Part shown: positions 49,514-58,080 of the stretch, piece by piece
Position numbering within the stretch: the first letter of the stretch is position 1
Layout of the letters: each line of letters starts with the position of its first letter
Assembly: GCF_918698005.1 (NCBI RefSeq)
Contig: NZ_CAKKLJ010000004.1
Location: 124,001 to 188,000, forward strand
DNA length: 64,000 nucleotides
Source of the DNA: Microbacterium sp. Bi121
GTDB lineage: Bacteria > Actinomycetota > Actinomycetes > Actinomycetales > Microbacteriaceae
Direction: 5' to 3'
The notes under the pieces: model-generated
Seen by the model: the letters and a program-made list of their open reading frames with translations, nothing else
What the model was told of the DNA's origin: nothing
The model's database searches: none
Made by a program: the position numbers and the translations under genes

Positions 49514-50464
49514 ATGACGAGCCTTGATCGATCGACCTGGTCAGAGCGCGAGCGCGCCCACCAGGAGCGCGCCGACGCGCTCACCGCTGCCCACCGCGCT
49601 CGGGCCGCGCGTGGCGAGAAGCACCCGGTCTGGGATTTCCTGTTCACTTATTACTCGTATTCGCCGTCGCAGCTGCGGCGCTGGCATCCGGGCGCGGGCG
49701 TCGAGCTTCTGGATGCTCCGGAGCGAGGGGGCTGGCGCTGGTACGCGATAGGGGCCGACCGTGATTCCGTCGCCCCGGACGCCGAGGCGTTCGCGCGCGA
49801 GAAGGCGCCGCTCGCCGATCTGATCGAGCGGATGCTGCGCCGCACCGCCGCACGCCCCGGCCAGTTCGGGTGCTTCGGCCTGCACGAATGGGCGATGGTC
49901 TACCGCGAGGATGAGCACCGGCATCCCGCTCCGCTCCGCCTCGGCCAGTCCGGCACCGATGCCGTCGTCGAGTCGCACGATCTGCGCTGCACGCATTTCG
50001 ATGCGTTCCGATTCTTCACACCGGACGCCGTGCCGCGCAACCGCACGCCGCTGACCCGCGCGGATCAGCCGGCGCTCGAGCAGCCCGGCTGTCTGCACGC
50101 CGGCATGGACCTGTACAAGTGGGCGATGAAGCTCGGCCCGCTCATCCCCGGTGACCTGCTGCTGGACGCGTTCGAGCTCGCCGGCGACATCCGGCTGCTC
50201 GACATGGAAGCAGCGCCGTACGACCTGTCTGACTGGGACGTCGTGCCCGTCCCCATCGAGACGCCAGAAGGAAAGAGCGAGTACGTGCGCCGCCAGCGCG
50301 AGTTCGCAGAGCGCGGGACGGCGCTCCGCGAGCGGATGCTCGACGCGTGGCTGGGTGGGGATCGGGGTCAGGACACCGGTTCGCAGTCGCCGCAGGGCGC
50401 CCACACGGCAGCGGATGCCGCAAGCTCGAGCCTGAGCGTCATGACGCGCTCCGCGGCATCCTGA
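49514..50464 (+). CDS. conserved actinobacterial protein, often labelled 3-methyladenine DNA glycosylase
   Basis: 316 residues. Conserved blocks: EKHPVWDFLFTYYSYSPSQL near residue 35, GQFGCFGLHEWAMVYR near residue 114, THFDAFRFFTPDAVPRN near residue 160, and QPGCLHAGMDLYKWAMKL near residue 192. Databases commonly name this family 3-methyladenine DNA glycosylase, but I see no helix-hairpin-helix or known glycosylase motif, so the function should be regarded as unknown. The last 97 bases run antisense into the GH3 gene and add a tail of about 36 residues that looks unconserved. Confidence 0.7.
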   Translation: MTSLDRSTWSERERAHQERADALTAAHRARAARGEKHPVWDFLFTYYSYSPSQLRRWHPGAGVELLDAPERGGWRWYAIGADRDSVAPDAEAFAREKAPLADLIERMLRRTAARPGQFGCFGLHEWAMVYREDEHRHPAPLRLGQSGTDAVVESHDLRCTHFDAFRFFTPDAVPRNRTPLTRADQPALEQPGCLHAGMDLYKWAMKLGPLIPGDLLLDAFELAGDIRLLDMEAAPYDLSDWDVVPVPIETPEGKSEYVRRQREFAERGTALRERMLDAWLGGDRGQDTGSQSPQGAHTAADAASSSLSVMTRSAAS

Positions 50465-51573
50465 AGCCGATCATCCGGGAGTGAGCCCTGCTCGACCGCT
50501 TCCGCGATCCCGCCAGTGATCTGTGCCGCGGTCTGAGGCGTGGAGTGAGCCACCATGAGCACGAGGTCGCTTCCCGCTGCGACGGCTGCGACGGCATTGG
50601 CGACGGGGTCCGCGTATTCCGGGATGCCGGTGGAGATCAGCATCCCGAGGTCGTCGGTGACGATCACCCCGTTGAAGCCGAGATCGTCGCGGGCTATCTC
50701 GTGCCAGCGCTGCGAGAGCGAAGCCGGCTTCTGATCGACCGCTGTGTAGGAGAGGTGCCCGAACATGAGGAGCCGCGCGCCGGCGTCGATGCCGGCTTCG
50801 AACGGCACGGCATCCGTGCGACGCCACTCGTCCAGCGACTTCCCGGTGCTCGGGATCAGCTGGTGCGAATCGCCCGGAGCCGCACCGTGCCCCGGGAAGT
50901 GCTTGAGCGTAGAGGCTACCATCGGCTCCTCGGCAGCGACGGCGGCGGAGACTCGATCGGCCGCCGACGCGGGATCGGCGCCGAGTGAGCGTCGGTAGAT
51001 GAACGAGGACGCGTCGCCGGTGGTGTCGGCGATGACGCCGAAGTTCACGCTCGCTCCGGCGCGGGCGACCAGCGCGGCGCGCGCTGCGAACGCCGCCGAG
51101 GTCTCGGCGGTCGGACGCGACTTGAGGGTGCTGGACGATGCGCCATCGTCCCAGGGAAGGCGCGAGACGTCACCGCCCTCCTGATCGATGGCGATCAGCG
51201 GGGGAACGTCCGCCTCGGAGGCGAGGGCTGCTGTCACGGCACGCAGACCGGCCTCGGTGGCCGGCACGTTCGCTCCCATGAGGATGAACCCGCCGATGCT
51301 CGTCGCGCTCATGTAGTCGGCCAGGGCCGCAGGATCGACGGTAGGGATGTGCCCCATCACGATGCTCGCGGCCTGTTCGGCCGTGGTCATCTCCCCGACC
51401 AGACGCGCCGCTTCGGCGGCCGGGCCGCTGACGACCGGCTGCGCCGCGGCGAGGGCGGCGTTCACGGGTCGAACGGACGGTGCGTGCGTCGAAGACGCGC
51501 TGCCGCCCACGGCGCCGCCGCCCAGCGCACCGCAGATCAGCGTCGCGACGGCCAGCAGCATCCACCGGCGCAT
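50368..51573 (-). CDS. secreted NagZ-like GH3 beta-N-acetylglucosaminidase
   Basis: 401 residues. Signal peptide (hydrophobic residues 5-25) without lipobox, then a single GH3 barrel: AIDQEGGDVSRL near residue 127, KHFPGHGAAPGDSH near residue 225 with the Asp-His dyad (DSH) of NagZ-type enzymes, and VIVTDDLGM near residue 300 with the nucleophile Asp. Probably trims muropeptides or N-acetylglucosaminides outside the cell. It is five bases downstream of the NAD(P)-binding gene and convergent with the glycosylase-labelled gene. Confidence 0.85.
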   Translation of the reverse strand: MRRWMLLAVATLICGALGGGAVGGSASSTHAPSVRPVNAALAAAQPVVSGPAAEAARLVGEMTTAEQAASIVMGHIPTVDPAALADYMSATSIGGFILMGANVPATEAGLRAVTAALASEADVPPLIAIDQEGGDVSRLPWDDGASSSTLKSRPTAETSAAFAARAALVARAGASVNFGVIADTTGDASSFIYRRSLGADPASAADRVSAAVAAEEPMVASTLKHFPGHGAAPGDSHQLIPSTGKSLDEWRRTDAVPFEAGIDAGARLLMFGHLSYTAVDQKPASLSQRWHEIARDDLGFNGVIVTDDLGMLISTGIPEYADPVANAVAAVAAGSDLVLMVAHSTPQTAAQITGGIAEAVEQGSLPDDRLQDAAERVMTLRLELAASAAVWAPCGDCEPVS

Positions 51574-51578
51574 GGCGG

Positions 51579-52235
51579 TCAGCGCGCGAGGGCGACGGAG
51601 ATCGGTTCGGCGCTGTCGGCCGTGCCGTTTCCGAAGCGGACGGTGCGCCCGATGGTGAGGGGTTCGACCAGAGCAGCGGCGATGACCGCTGCGACGTCGG
51701 CGCGCGACACGCGGCCGCGGTCGGGTGCCTCGAGGTCGATGAGTCCGGTGGGCTCGTCAAAGGTGAGCGTGCCGGGGCCGAGGATCGTGCCGTCCAGGTC
51801 GGTGCCGCGCAGGTGCTCGTCTGCTGCCCACTTCGCGTCGGCGTACGCGAAGAAGGAATCGCTCTCCGGCACACCGTGATCCGCGGTCGAGCCGAGCCAC
51901 GACACCATGATGTAGCGCTTCACATCGGCGGATGCCGCGGCATCCATCGACCGGATCGCGGCATCGCGATCGACGGCGTACGTGCGCTCCGGCAACCCTC
52001 CGCCCGCTCCGGCCGACCACACCGCGGCGTCGTGACCGCGGATGAGCTCGGCGATCGCGGCGGTGCCCAGCTGTTCGACGTCGGCGACCAGCGCGGTCGC
52101 TCCGGTCTGCTCGACTTCGGCCACGTGTTCGGGGTTGCGGATCACCGAGGTGACCTCATCGCCTCTGGCGACGAGGATCGGTGCGAGCAGGAGGGCGATG
52201 CGGCCGTGGCCGCCGAAGACGATGACACGGGACAT
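51579..52235 (-). CDS. NAD(P)-binding (atypical SDR) protein
   Basis: 218 residues. Rossmann motif VIVFGGHGRIALLLAP at residue 4 (GxxGxxA), MVSWLGS near residue 109 and YADAKWAADEHLR near residue 130. It belongs to the NAD(P)H-binding short-chain dehydrogenase-like group that includes epimerases and NmrA-like redox sensors; the substrate is unknown. It lies nine bases downstream of the FAD oxidoreductase gene in the same direction. Confidence 0.82.
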   Translation of the reverse strand: MSRVIVFGGHGRIALLLAPILVARGDEVTSVIRNPEHVAEVEQTGATALVADVEQLGTAAIAELIRGHDAAVWSAGAGGGLPERTYAVDRDAAIRSMDAAASADVKRYIMVSWLGSTADHGVPESDSFFAYADAKWAADEHLRGTDLDGTILGPGTLTFDEPTGLIDLEAPDRGRVSRADVAAVIAAALVEPLTIGRTVRFGNGTADSAEPISVALAR

Positions 52236-52244
52236 GCCTCCAGG

Positions 52245-53333
52245 CTAACCCGCCGAGACGGTCACGGCACGGCCATCGGAGACGGCCTGCAGGGCGCGCT
52301 GAACACCGATGGCGGCCGTTCGCCCTGCCCTGTTGGCACCGATCGTGCTCGCCGATGGGCCGTACCCGACGAGTTGGATGCGCGGATCCTTCACGGCGGT
52401 CGTGCCGCGCCCGGCACGGTCGAGCTGGATGCCGCCGGCGTCACTGCGCAGATGCAAGGGACCGAGATGGGCGATCGCCGGTCGGAACCCTGTGGCCCAC
52501 AGGATGACGTCGACGCGCTCGAACGATCCGTCGGCCCACCGGACACCGTCTGGTTCGATGCGCTGGAACATCGGCCGCCGGTCGGCGTACGCCCCGAGCC
52601 GCTGCGCTTCACGCTCCTGCGGTCGCAGCATGAGCCCGGTGACTCCGACCACGCTCTGCGGCGGAAGGCCCTGTGCGACGCGCTGCTCGACGAGCGCGAC
52701 GGCTGCGGCGCCGGCTTCGGGGGTGAAGTCGTCGTCGCGCCAGATCGGCTCACGACGGGTGGCCCACAGCGTGTCGGTGATCGGTGCGAGCGCGCCGAGG
52801 AACTGGACCGCGGAGGCGCCGCCGCCCACCACCAGGACTCGCTTGCCGCGGAAGTGCTCAGGGCCCGGATAGTCGACGGTGTGCAGCTGCTCCCCGAGGA
52901 ACGTCTCCATCCCCGGGTAGTGCGGCAGGAACGGCTGCGTCCAGGTGCCCGTCGCGTTCACGATCGTCCGCGCGCGCCACTCCCGCTCCCCCGCCTGGAC
53001 GACGAGGATGCCGTCGTCGTCGCGCACGCGGTCGACGTGCACCGGGCGGATGACGGGCAGGTCGTGCTCTCGTTCGTAGTCGGCGAAGGATGCCGGCACC
53101 ACCACGTTCGCGCGCTTCTGATCCCGAGCGGGCGCGTGGGCGTCCGGCAGCTCCGCCACGCCGTGGACATCGTCCATGGTCAGCGCGTCCCACCGGTGCT
53201 GCCACGCGCCGCCCGGCCTGTCGTTCGCGTCCAGGACTAGATGGTCGATTCCGAGTCGCCTGAGGTGGAAGGAGGTCGAGAGCCCTGCCTGGCCTGCGCC
53301 GATGACGATGCTCTCCCTGATCTCCATGTCCAT
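52245..53333 (-). CDS. FAD-dependent monooxygenase/oxidoreductase
   Basis: 362 residues. FAD-binding GAGQAGLS near residue 10, RPGGAWQHRWDAL near residue 36, NADPH-binding GGGASAVQ near residue 170, and ILWATGFRP near residue 277: the flavin-containing monooxygenase-like layout (ArsO/Trk-type). Substrate unknown. Tandem candidate starts are ATG 53333 and ATG 53327; neither has a good ribosome-binding site. First gene of the run with the SDR and GH3 genes. Confidence 0.82.
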   Translation of the reverse strand: MDMEIRESIVIGAGQAGLSTSFHLRRLGIDHLVLDANDRPGGAWQHRWDALTMDDVHGVAELPDAHAPARDQKRANVVVPASFADYEREHDLPVIRPVHVDRVRDDDGILVVQAGEREWRARTIVNATGTWTQPFLPHYPGMETFLGEQLHTVDYPGPEHFRGKRVLVVGGGASAVQFLGALAPITDTLWATRREPIWRDDDFTPEAGAAAVALVEQRVAQGLPPQSVVGVTGLMLRPQEREAQRLGAYADRRPMFQRIEPDGVRWADGSFERVDVILWATGFRPAIAHLGPLHLRSDAGGIQLDRAGRGTTAVKDPRIQLVGYGPSASTIGANRAGRTAAIGVQRALQAVSDGRAVTVSAG

Positions 53334-53454
53334 CACAACGCATGCATCTGCGGAAGTGTTCCCACTAACTCGCCCGGCGGCGCACCGATTCGCGCGCACC
53401 GCTGACGGTGTTGTATTCTTTTCAAGTTGCCCCACTCACCCGGGGAAGCGAGAT

Positions 53455-53530
53455 GGGCCTGTGGCGCAGCTGGTAGCGCACCTGCATGGCATGCAGGGGG
53501 TCAGGGGTTCGAGTCCCCTCAGGTCCACCA
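53455..53530 (+). tRNA. tRNA-Ala (anticodon GGC)
   Basis: 73-base cloverleaf plus encoded CCA. Acceptor GGGCCTG pairs with CAGGTCC (one G-T pair), discriminator A, anticodon stem CCTGC/GCAGG with loop ATGGCAT (GGC), and T-arm GGTTCGAGTCC. A TATTCT box near 53414 may be its -10. A perfect hairpin follows four bases after CCA. Confidence 0.97.
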
Positions 53531-53533
53531 AGC

Positions 53534-53561
53534 GAAGCCCTCGGCACACGCCGAGGGCTTC
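53534..53561. terminator. hairpin after tRNA-Ala
   Basis: Perfect 12-bp stem GAAGCCCTCGGC with an ACAC loop, followed by TTCTC. It terminates tRNA-Ala and probably also the convergent ltrA-like gene, which ends at 53565. Confidence 0.9.
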
Positions 53562-53564
53562 TTC

Positions 53565-54731
53565 TCATCTCAGCCGGTCCCACTCGAGCGTCACCACAGC
53601 GATGACCAGACACACGGCGGTGCCTGCGACCGTGAGCACCGGCAGAACGCCGCAGGCGAGAACCAGCGCAGCCGCGATCAGGAATATCGCCGACGCGGGC
53701 TCTGAGATCCGGCCGCGCAGCATGACGAGCCAGATCGCGACCAGGAACACCGCTACCGGCAGGGTGAACGCCAGCGCCGAAGATGCGGTAGACACGCCAT
53801 GAGCGTCTTCGAGCAGGTCGAGTTCGACTTCGATGCCGGCAGACACCGCACCGGCTGAGGCGAAGACGAAGTAGTGCGCGTAACCGAAGGCGAAGGCTCG
53901 CGGCGACGCGCCGAGCCGTTCGCCCTGCTCGCGACTGAAGTAGACCCACCACATCCCTGCCGCGATCACGATGCCGGCGACGGCGAGGCCGACCAGCGCC
54001 GCGGTGTGCTCGCCGGCACCCAGCGCGGGGATCACGGCATTGCTCGAGGCGAGCAGACTCTCGCCGAGGACGATCAGCGTGAAGCATCCGTAGCGCTCCG
54101 CGATGTGATGCGGATGCCACGGCGTGTTCCGCGCCCGCTCCGCCCACACCGGGATCAGCATCTCGAGGATGGCGGCCGGCCAGAAGCTCCAGAACTGCAC
54201 GTCGGCCGAGAACAGGAGTCGCGCGAGCCAGAGCAGCTGCACGGCGACGATGCCCAGCGCGTAGCGGATCGCGACCGAACGCTGCTCAGGGTCGGAGATC
54301 GCGAGGCGCGCCCATTGCGCGACCATCGCGAGCCGCATGATCACGTATCCCCAGGTGACGACGGCCCATTCTCCTTCTGCCATCGCCGATTGCACTCCGG
54401 TGGCGAGCACCAGCACGCCGCCCATCTGCACGATCGTCGTCAGCCGGTACAGCCAGTCGTCGACGTCGAACGCCGAAGCGAACCAGGTGAAGTTCATCCA
54501 CGCCCACCAGATGGCGAAGAAGATCATGCCGTACCCGAGCACAGCTGCGCCCGCTTCGCCCTCCGCGATGCCGTGGTGCAGACCCTGCGAAGCCTGCGAG
54601 ACGGCGACGACGAAGACCAGGTCGAAGAAGAGCTCCAGCGGACTCGCCGCGCGATGAGCCTCTCGCGAGTCCCGGCCCGACATCCGGACGAGCCCCAGTG
54701 GTCCGAATGCGCGAGATGCGATGGTTCCCAT
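53565..54731 (-). CDS. low-temperature-requirement A (LtrA) family membrane protein
   Basis: 388 residues with about ten membrane segments. LtrA family hallmarks: SPLELFFDLVFVVAVSQ near residue 30, MNFTWFASAFDVDDWLYRL near residue 79, and HIAERYGCFTLIVLGES near residue 207. Function is not firmly known. A TAGACT -10 box (54740-54745, minus) ends eight bases before ATG, so the mRNA has almost no leader. Divergent from the ChaA-like gene. Confidence 0.87.
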   Translation of the reverse strand: MGTIASRAFGPLGLVRMSGRDSREAHRAASPLELFFDLVFVVAVSQASQGLHHGIAEGEAGAAVLGYGMIFFAIWWAWMNFTWFASAFDVDDWLYRLTTIVQMGGVLVLATGVQSAMAEGEWAVVTWGYVIMRLAMVAQWARLAISDPEQRSVAIRYALGIVAVQLLWLARLLFSADVQFWSFWPAAILEMLIPVWAERARNTPWHPHHIAERYGCFTLIVLGESLLASSNAVIPALGAGEHTAALVGLAVAGIVIAAGMWWVYFSREQGERLGASPRAFAFGYAHYFVFASAGAVSAGIEVELDLLEDAHGVSTASSALAFTLPVAVFLVAIWLVMLRGRISEPASAIFLIAAALVLACGVLPVLTVAGTAVCLVIAVVTLEWDRLR

Positions 54732-54769
54732 GAATGGTCAGTCTAGGACTGCCGATCAGCCCCCTCGGC

Positions 54770-54837
54770 TAGAATCGATCACACCGCGGGGGACGACCCT
54801 CACCGGACTTCGCACCAGGGGACGGCCCCGCAAGGAG
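54770..54837 (+). promoter_or_regulatory. chaA promoter and symmetric hairpin leader
   Basis: A TAGAAT -10 box (54770-54775) precedes a short leader. In it GCGGGG (54786-54791) pairs with CCCCGC (54826-54831) and CCCT (54797-54800) with AGGG (54817-54820), leaving a symmetric internal loop GACGA/GACGG that can form tandem G-A pairs. The outer stem ends two bases before the AAGGAG ribosome-binding site. No known riboswitch class matches by eye. Confidence 0.5.
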
Positions 54838-54845
54838 TCCCGGTC

Positions 54846-55997
54846 ATGACAACCACGCGAAGCCCGAGAGCATTCGTCGCCGCATCCGACATCGTCAGGA
54901 TCGCGCTCGGCTGGGGAGCGTTCGGCATCCTGCTGCTCGCTCATCCACTGCTCGCAGCCCCCGTTCCCGCGCCGGTGCTGGTCGTGGCCCTCGTCGTCAT
55001 CGTCGCCGTGATCCTCGTGTGCGCATTCGGCGTCGTGAAGCAGGCCGAGGCGCTCGCGCACCGCCTCGGCGACCCGTATGGCTCCCTGGTGCTGACGCTG
55101 TCGATCGTGCTCATCGAGGTGGTGCTCATCTCCGCCGTCATGCTCGGCCCCGGCGAGCATCCCACGATCGCGCGCGACTCGGTCATGGCGGTGTCGATGA
55201 TCATCCTGAACCTCGTGATCGGGCTCGCCCTGCTCATGGGCGGAATCCGGCACCGCGGCATGGCGCACAACCGAACCGGCACCTCGGCATACCTGGCGAT
55301 GCTCGTCGTCCTCGTCGCCGTCGCGTTCGGCTTCCCCGTCCTGATCGGCCAGGACGGCGCGTACACCGCTGCGCAGGCGATCCCCGTCGTGATCCTCACG
55401 CTCGTGCTCTACGGCTTCTTCCTGTTCCGTCAGATGGGCGCGCAGGCATCCGACTTCACCGAGGTCGACGAGCGGGTGCGCATCGAGCGCGCGACCGACC
55501 CGCATGCCTCGGCGCACAGCATCCGCGACACACTCCGCACGCACCGCACCGAAGTGGTCGTCCGTCTCGCCCTGCTCGTCGTCACCGTCATCCCGATCGT
55601 GCTGCTCTCGCACGACATGGCAGCTCTCCTCGATGACGGGCTGGGTCGGCTCGGCGCTCCCCCGGCTCTGGCCGGTGTGCTCATCGCCGCGATCGTGTTC
55701 CTGCCCGAGTCGATCACGGCGATCCGGGCTGCGCTCGGCGGCGAGGTCCAGCGTGTCGTCAATCTCTGCCACGGCGCCCTGGTCTCGACCGTCGGCCTCA
55801 CGATCCCCGCTGTGCTCGTCATCGGGGCCGCGACCGGCAAGGGCGTGATCCTCGCCGAGACGCCGGCCGATCTGCTGCTGCTCGGAGGGACGCTGCTGCT
55901 GTCCGTCGCCACGTTCGCTGCCCGGCGCGTGACCGCGATGCATGGCGGGGCGCACCTGGCGTTGTTCGCCGTCTACCTCATCGTGCTGTTCTCCTGA
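54846..55997 (+). CDS. ChaA-like calcium/cation:proton antiporter
   Basis: 383 residues, about 11 membrane segments, CaCA superfamily. The two inverted signature helices are present: LSIVLIEVVLISAVML near residue 90 (first alpha repeat with the acidic Glu) and FLPESITAIRAALGGE near residue 285 (second alpha repeat). The central acidic loop of E. coli ChaA is present only as a short stretch (DFTEVDERVRIERATD). It should expel Ca2+ or Na+/K+. Strong AAGGAG site before ATG 54846; a structured leader precedes it. Confidence 0.88.
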   Translation: MTTTRSPRAFVAASDIVRIALGWGAFGILLLAHPLLAAPVPAPVLVVALVVIVAVILVCAFGVVKQAEALAHRLGDPYGSLVLTLSIVLIEVVLISAVMLGPGEHPTIARDSVMAVSMIILNLVIGLALLMGGIRHRGMAHNRTGTSAYLAMLVVLVAVAFGFPVLIGQDGAYTAAQAIPVVILTLVLYGFFLFRQMGAQASDFTEVDERVRIERATDPHASAHSIRDTLRTHRTEVVVRLALLVVTVIPIVLLSHDMAALLDDGLGRLGAPPALAGVLIAAIVFLPESITAIRAALGGEVQRVVNLCHGALVSTVGLTIPAVLVIGAATGKGVILAETPADLLLLGGTLLLSVATFAARRVTAMHGGAHLALFAVYLIVLFS

Positions 55998-56373
55998 CCG
56001 GCACTCCCCGGGGAGTTCGCTGGGAGTTTGCTATGGTGGAGAACATGCTCGTGCATGAATGAGCATCGAGCGCATTGTGCGCTCTCGCGAGCCGCGCGCC
56101 CGACTGCGCGCGATCGCAATCCCTCGAATCCCGCTGAGGATGCGCCGACGTCAGGCGTGCCGAACGCGACCGAACCGAAAGGAGCCGCACCCCGGATCTC
56201 TCGTCTGTGCGCTGTCATGCGCCTCAGTGATCCAGGTTCGTTCGCCATGCTGACAGCTTCAGATCGCCCGATGTCCATCTACTTCCCCCGCGTTCCCTCC
56301 CCCACTTAGCGAGCACTTTCTCCTTCGACCGGCGGCTCCAGCCGCATCACGACGAGAAAGTGAGAACCATCCG
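55998..56373 (+). promoter_or_regulatory. 376-base region with palindrome, promoter and long structured leader of the symporter gene
   Basis: No convincing gene. From left to right: a perfect 14-base palindrome ACTCCCCGGGGAGT (56003-56016); a TATGGT -10 box (56032-56037); seven bases later a six-codon ORF (ATG CTC GTG CAT GAA TGA, 56045-56062); GC-rich hairpins, including GAGCGCA/TGCGCTC near 56068-56084 and GCGCGC repeats near 56094-56111; and a final hairpin (56314-56362) next to the GTG start of the symporter. ORFs of 64 and 83 codons cross the region, but their codon use is unlike that of neighbouring genes. Confidence 0.5.
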
Positions 56374-58080
56374 GTGGGCGACCTCCAAACACTCTCAGGG
56401 CCAGTGACGGTCCTGCTCATGCTGATCTTCTTCGGCGGCAGCCTGTACATGTCTATTCGCATCTCCCGCAAGAAGGAGAATGCCGACGGCTACATGACCG
56501 GCGGCGGCAAGATCGGCTTCGGCATCTCAGCCGCATCCATGACGGCGACCTGGATCTGGGCATCCTCGATGTACGCATCGGCGACATCCGGCTACACGTA
56601 CGGCATCTCCGGCCCGATCCACTACGGGCTGTGGGGCGCACTGATGATCCTGTTGATCTACCCCTTCGGCCGGCGCATCCGCAAGGTCGCACCCAAGGCG
56701 CACACGATCGCCGAGGTGATGTTCGCCAGGCACGGCCGCTCGAGCCAGCTCATGCTCGCCGGCTCCAACGTGCTCGGCAGCCTCATCAGCCTGACCTCCA
56801 ACCTCATCGCCGGCGGGGCGCTGATCTCGATGCTGTCGCCGTTCACGTTCACGCAGGGCATCGTCGCAATCGCGATCGGTGTGCTCGCGTACACCCTCTG
56901 GTCGGGCTTCCGCGCCTCGGTGCTGACCGACTTCGCGCAGGTTCTGGCCATGCTGGGCGCGGTGGCGATCATCATCCCGGTGATCTTCTTCGCCGCTGGC
57001 GGCCCCGACCTGTTCGTCGAAGGTGCGAAGAACCTCACCCCGCAGCAGGGCGACTTCTTCTCCTCCGACGCGTTCTTCAACCAGGGAGCGCCGTACATCG
57101 CGGCCGTGCTCGCCTACGCGATCGGCAACCAGACCATCGCGCAGCGCCTGTTCGCCGTCCGCGAGGACCTGATCAAGAAGACCTTCGTCACGGCGACGAT
57201 CGGGTACGGCGCGACGATCATCGGTGTCGGGATGCTGGGCGTCATCGCCCTGTACGCCGGCATCGAGCCCATGGGCGGCGATGTCAACAACCTCATCCCG
57301 CAGATGGCCGCGACCTACCTCAGCCCGATCCTGATCTGCGTCTTCTTCGTCATGATCATCGGTTCGCTGTCATCGACGGCGGATGCTGACATGACCGCAC
57401 TGTCGTCGATCATGATGGCCGACATCTACGGCCAGAACATCGCCGGCAAGAAGAACGCCAACCCGAAGACGATGCTGCTCGTCGGACGCCTGACGATGGT
57501 CGGGGCGACCGCCGCAGCTCTCGGTTTCGCGTCGATGCAGTTCAACATCCTCGACCTGCTGGTGTTCGTCGGTGCTCTGTGGGGCGCCCTGGTCTTCCCG
57601 GTGATCGCGAGCTTCTACTGGAACCGGGTGACGAATGCGGCGTTCAGCGTCGCGGTCGTCGCAGCCCTTGCGGCATTCCTGCCGGTGCGCTTCGAATGGG
57701 TCGACCTGTCGGGCGGACTGGGCATCGTCAGCGATGTCTTCTCGGTGATCGGCATCGGTGTGGTGCTCGGGCTCATGTCGTTCGGCTTCTTCGGGCTGCG
57801 GGTCGCCGTCGTCGTCGGCGCCGTGGCATCTGTTACATCGGCGCCGTTCGCGATCGGATTCCTGCACACCTATCCGGTGCTGTCGGGCTCGCTGGTCGCC
57901 TACGCGGTGAGCACGATCGTGTGCGTCGCGATCACCATGTTCAATAAGGACAAGCGGTTCGACTTCTCGGTGATCCGGCACCGCACCGGCGACTTCGACA
58001 CCGCCGAGACCGAGGTCATCAGCGCGGCCGAAGGCGTCGTGCGCACCGCCGATGCCGCCTTCACCGGAAAGGAGAAGTGA
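56374..58080 (+). CDS. sodium:solute symporter (SSS family)
   Basis: 568 residues, about 13-14 membrane segments. SSS family features: DGYMTGGGKIGFGISAASMTATWIWASSMY (segments 1-2 region; read in overlapping pieces near residues 35-64), FRASVLTDFAQ near residue 183, and SSTADADMTALSSIMMADIYG near residue 330, where SSS proteins carry Na+-site Ser/Thr residues. Substrate unknown. The GTG start has only a weak ribosome-binding site, partly inside a hairpin. A 43-residue membrane protein gene overlaps its stop (TGATG), suggesting a two-subunit transporter. Confidence 0.88.
   Translation: MGDLQTLSGPVTVLLMLIFFGGSLYMSIRISRKKENADGYMTGGGKIGFGISAASMTATWIWASSMYASATSGYTYGISGPIHYGLWGALMILLIYPFGRRIRKVAPKAHTIAEVMFARHGRSSQLMLAGSNVLGSLISLTSNLIAGGALISMLSPFTFTQGIVAIAIGVLAYTLWSGFRASVLTDFAQVLAMLGAVAIIIPVIFFAAGGPDLFVEGAKNLTPQQGDFFSSDAFFNQGAPYIAAVLAYAIGNQTIAQRLFAVREDLIKKTFVTATIGYGATIIGVGMLGVIALYAGIEPMGGDVNNLIPQMAATYLSPILICVFFVMIIGSLSSTADADMTALSSIMMADIYGQNIAGKKNANPKTMLLVGRLTMVGATAAALGFASMQFNILDLLVFVGALWGALVFPVIASFYWNRVTNAAFSVAVVAALAAFLPVRFEWVDLSGGLGIVSDVFSVIGIGVVLGLMSFGFFGLRVAVVVGAVASVTSAPFAIGFLHTYPVLSGSLVAYAVSTIVCVAITMFNKDKRFDFSVIRHRTGDFDTAETEVISAAEGVVRTADAAFTGKEK

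Noticed and set aside
54776..54840. yybP-ykoY manganese riboswitch before chaA
   Set aside because: The leader is far too short and lacks the conserved yybP-ykoY core sequences; only the genomic context is similar.
56161..56215. Glycine-riboswitch-like words (ACCGAA...GGAGC...CCCCGG...CTCTC)
   Set aside because: The matching GGAGAG strand that should pair with CTCTC is missing upstream, and the conserved core spacing is wrong. Probably coincidence.
56028..56309. Possible small proteins of 64-93 residues upstream of the SSS symporter gene
   Set aside because: Codon third positions are not GC-rich as in the neighbouring genes, there is no ribosome-binding site, and composition is Arg/Pro/Ser noise. 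Treated as a leader, although a short uORF at 56045 is kept as a possibility.
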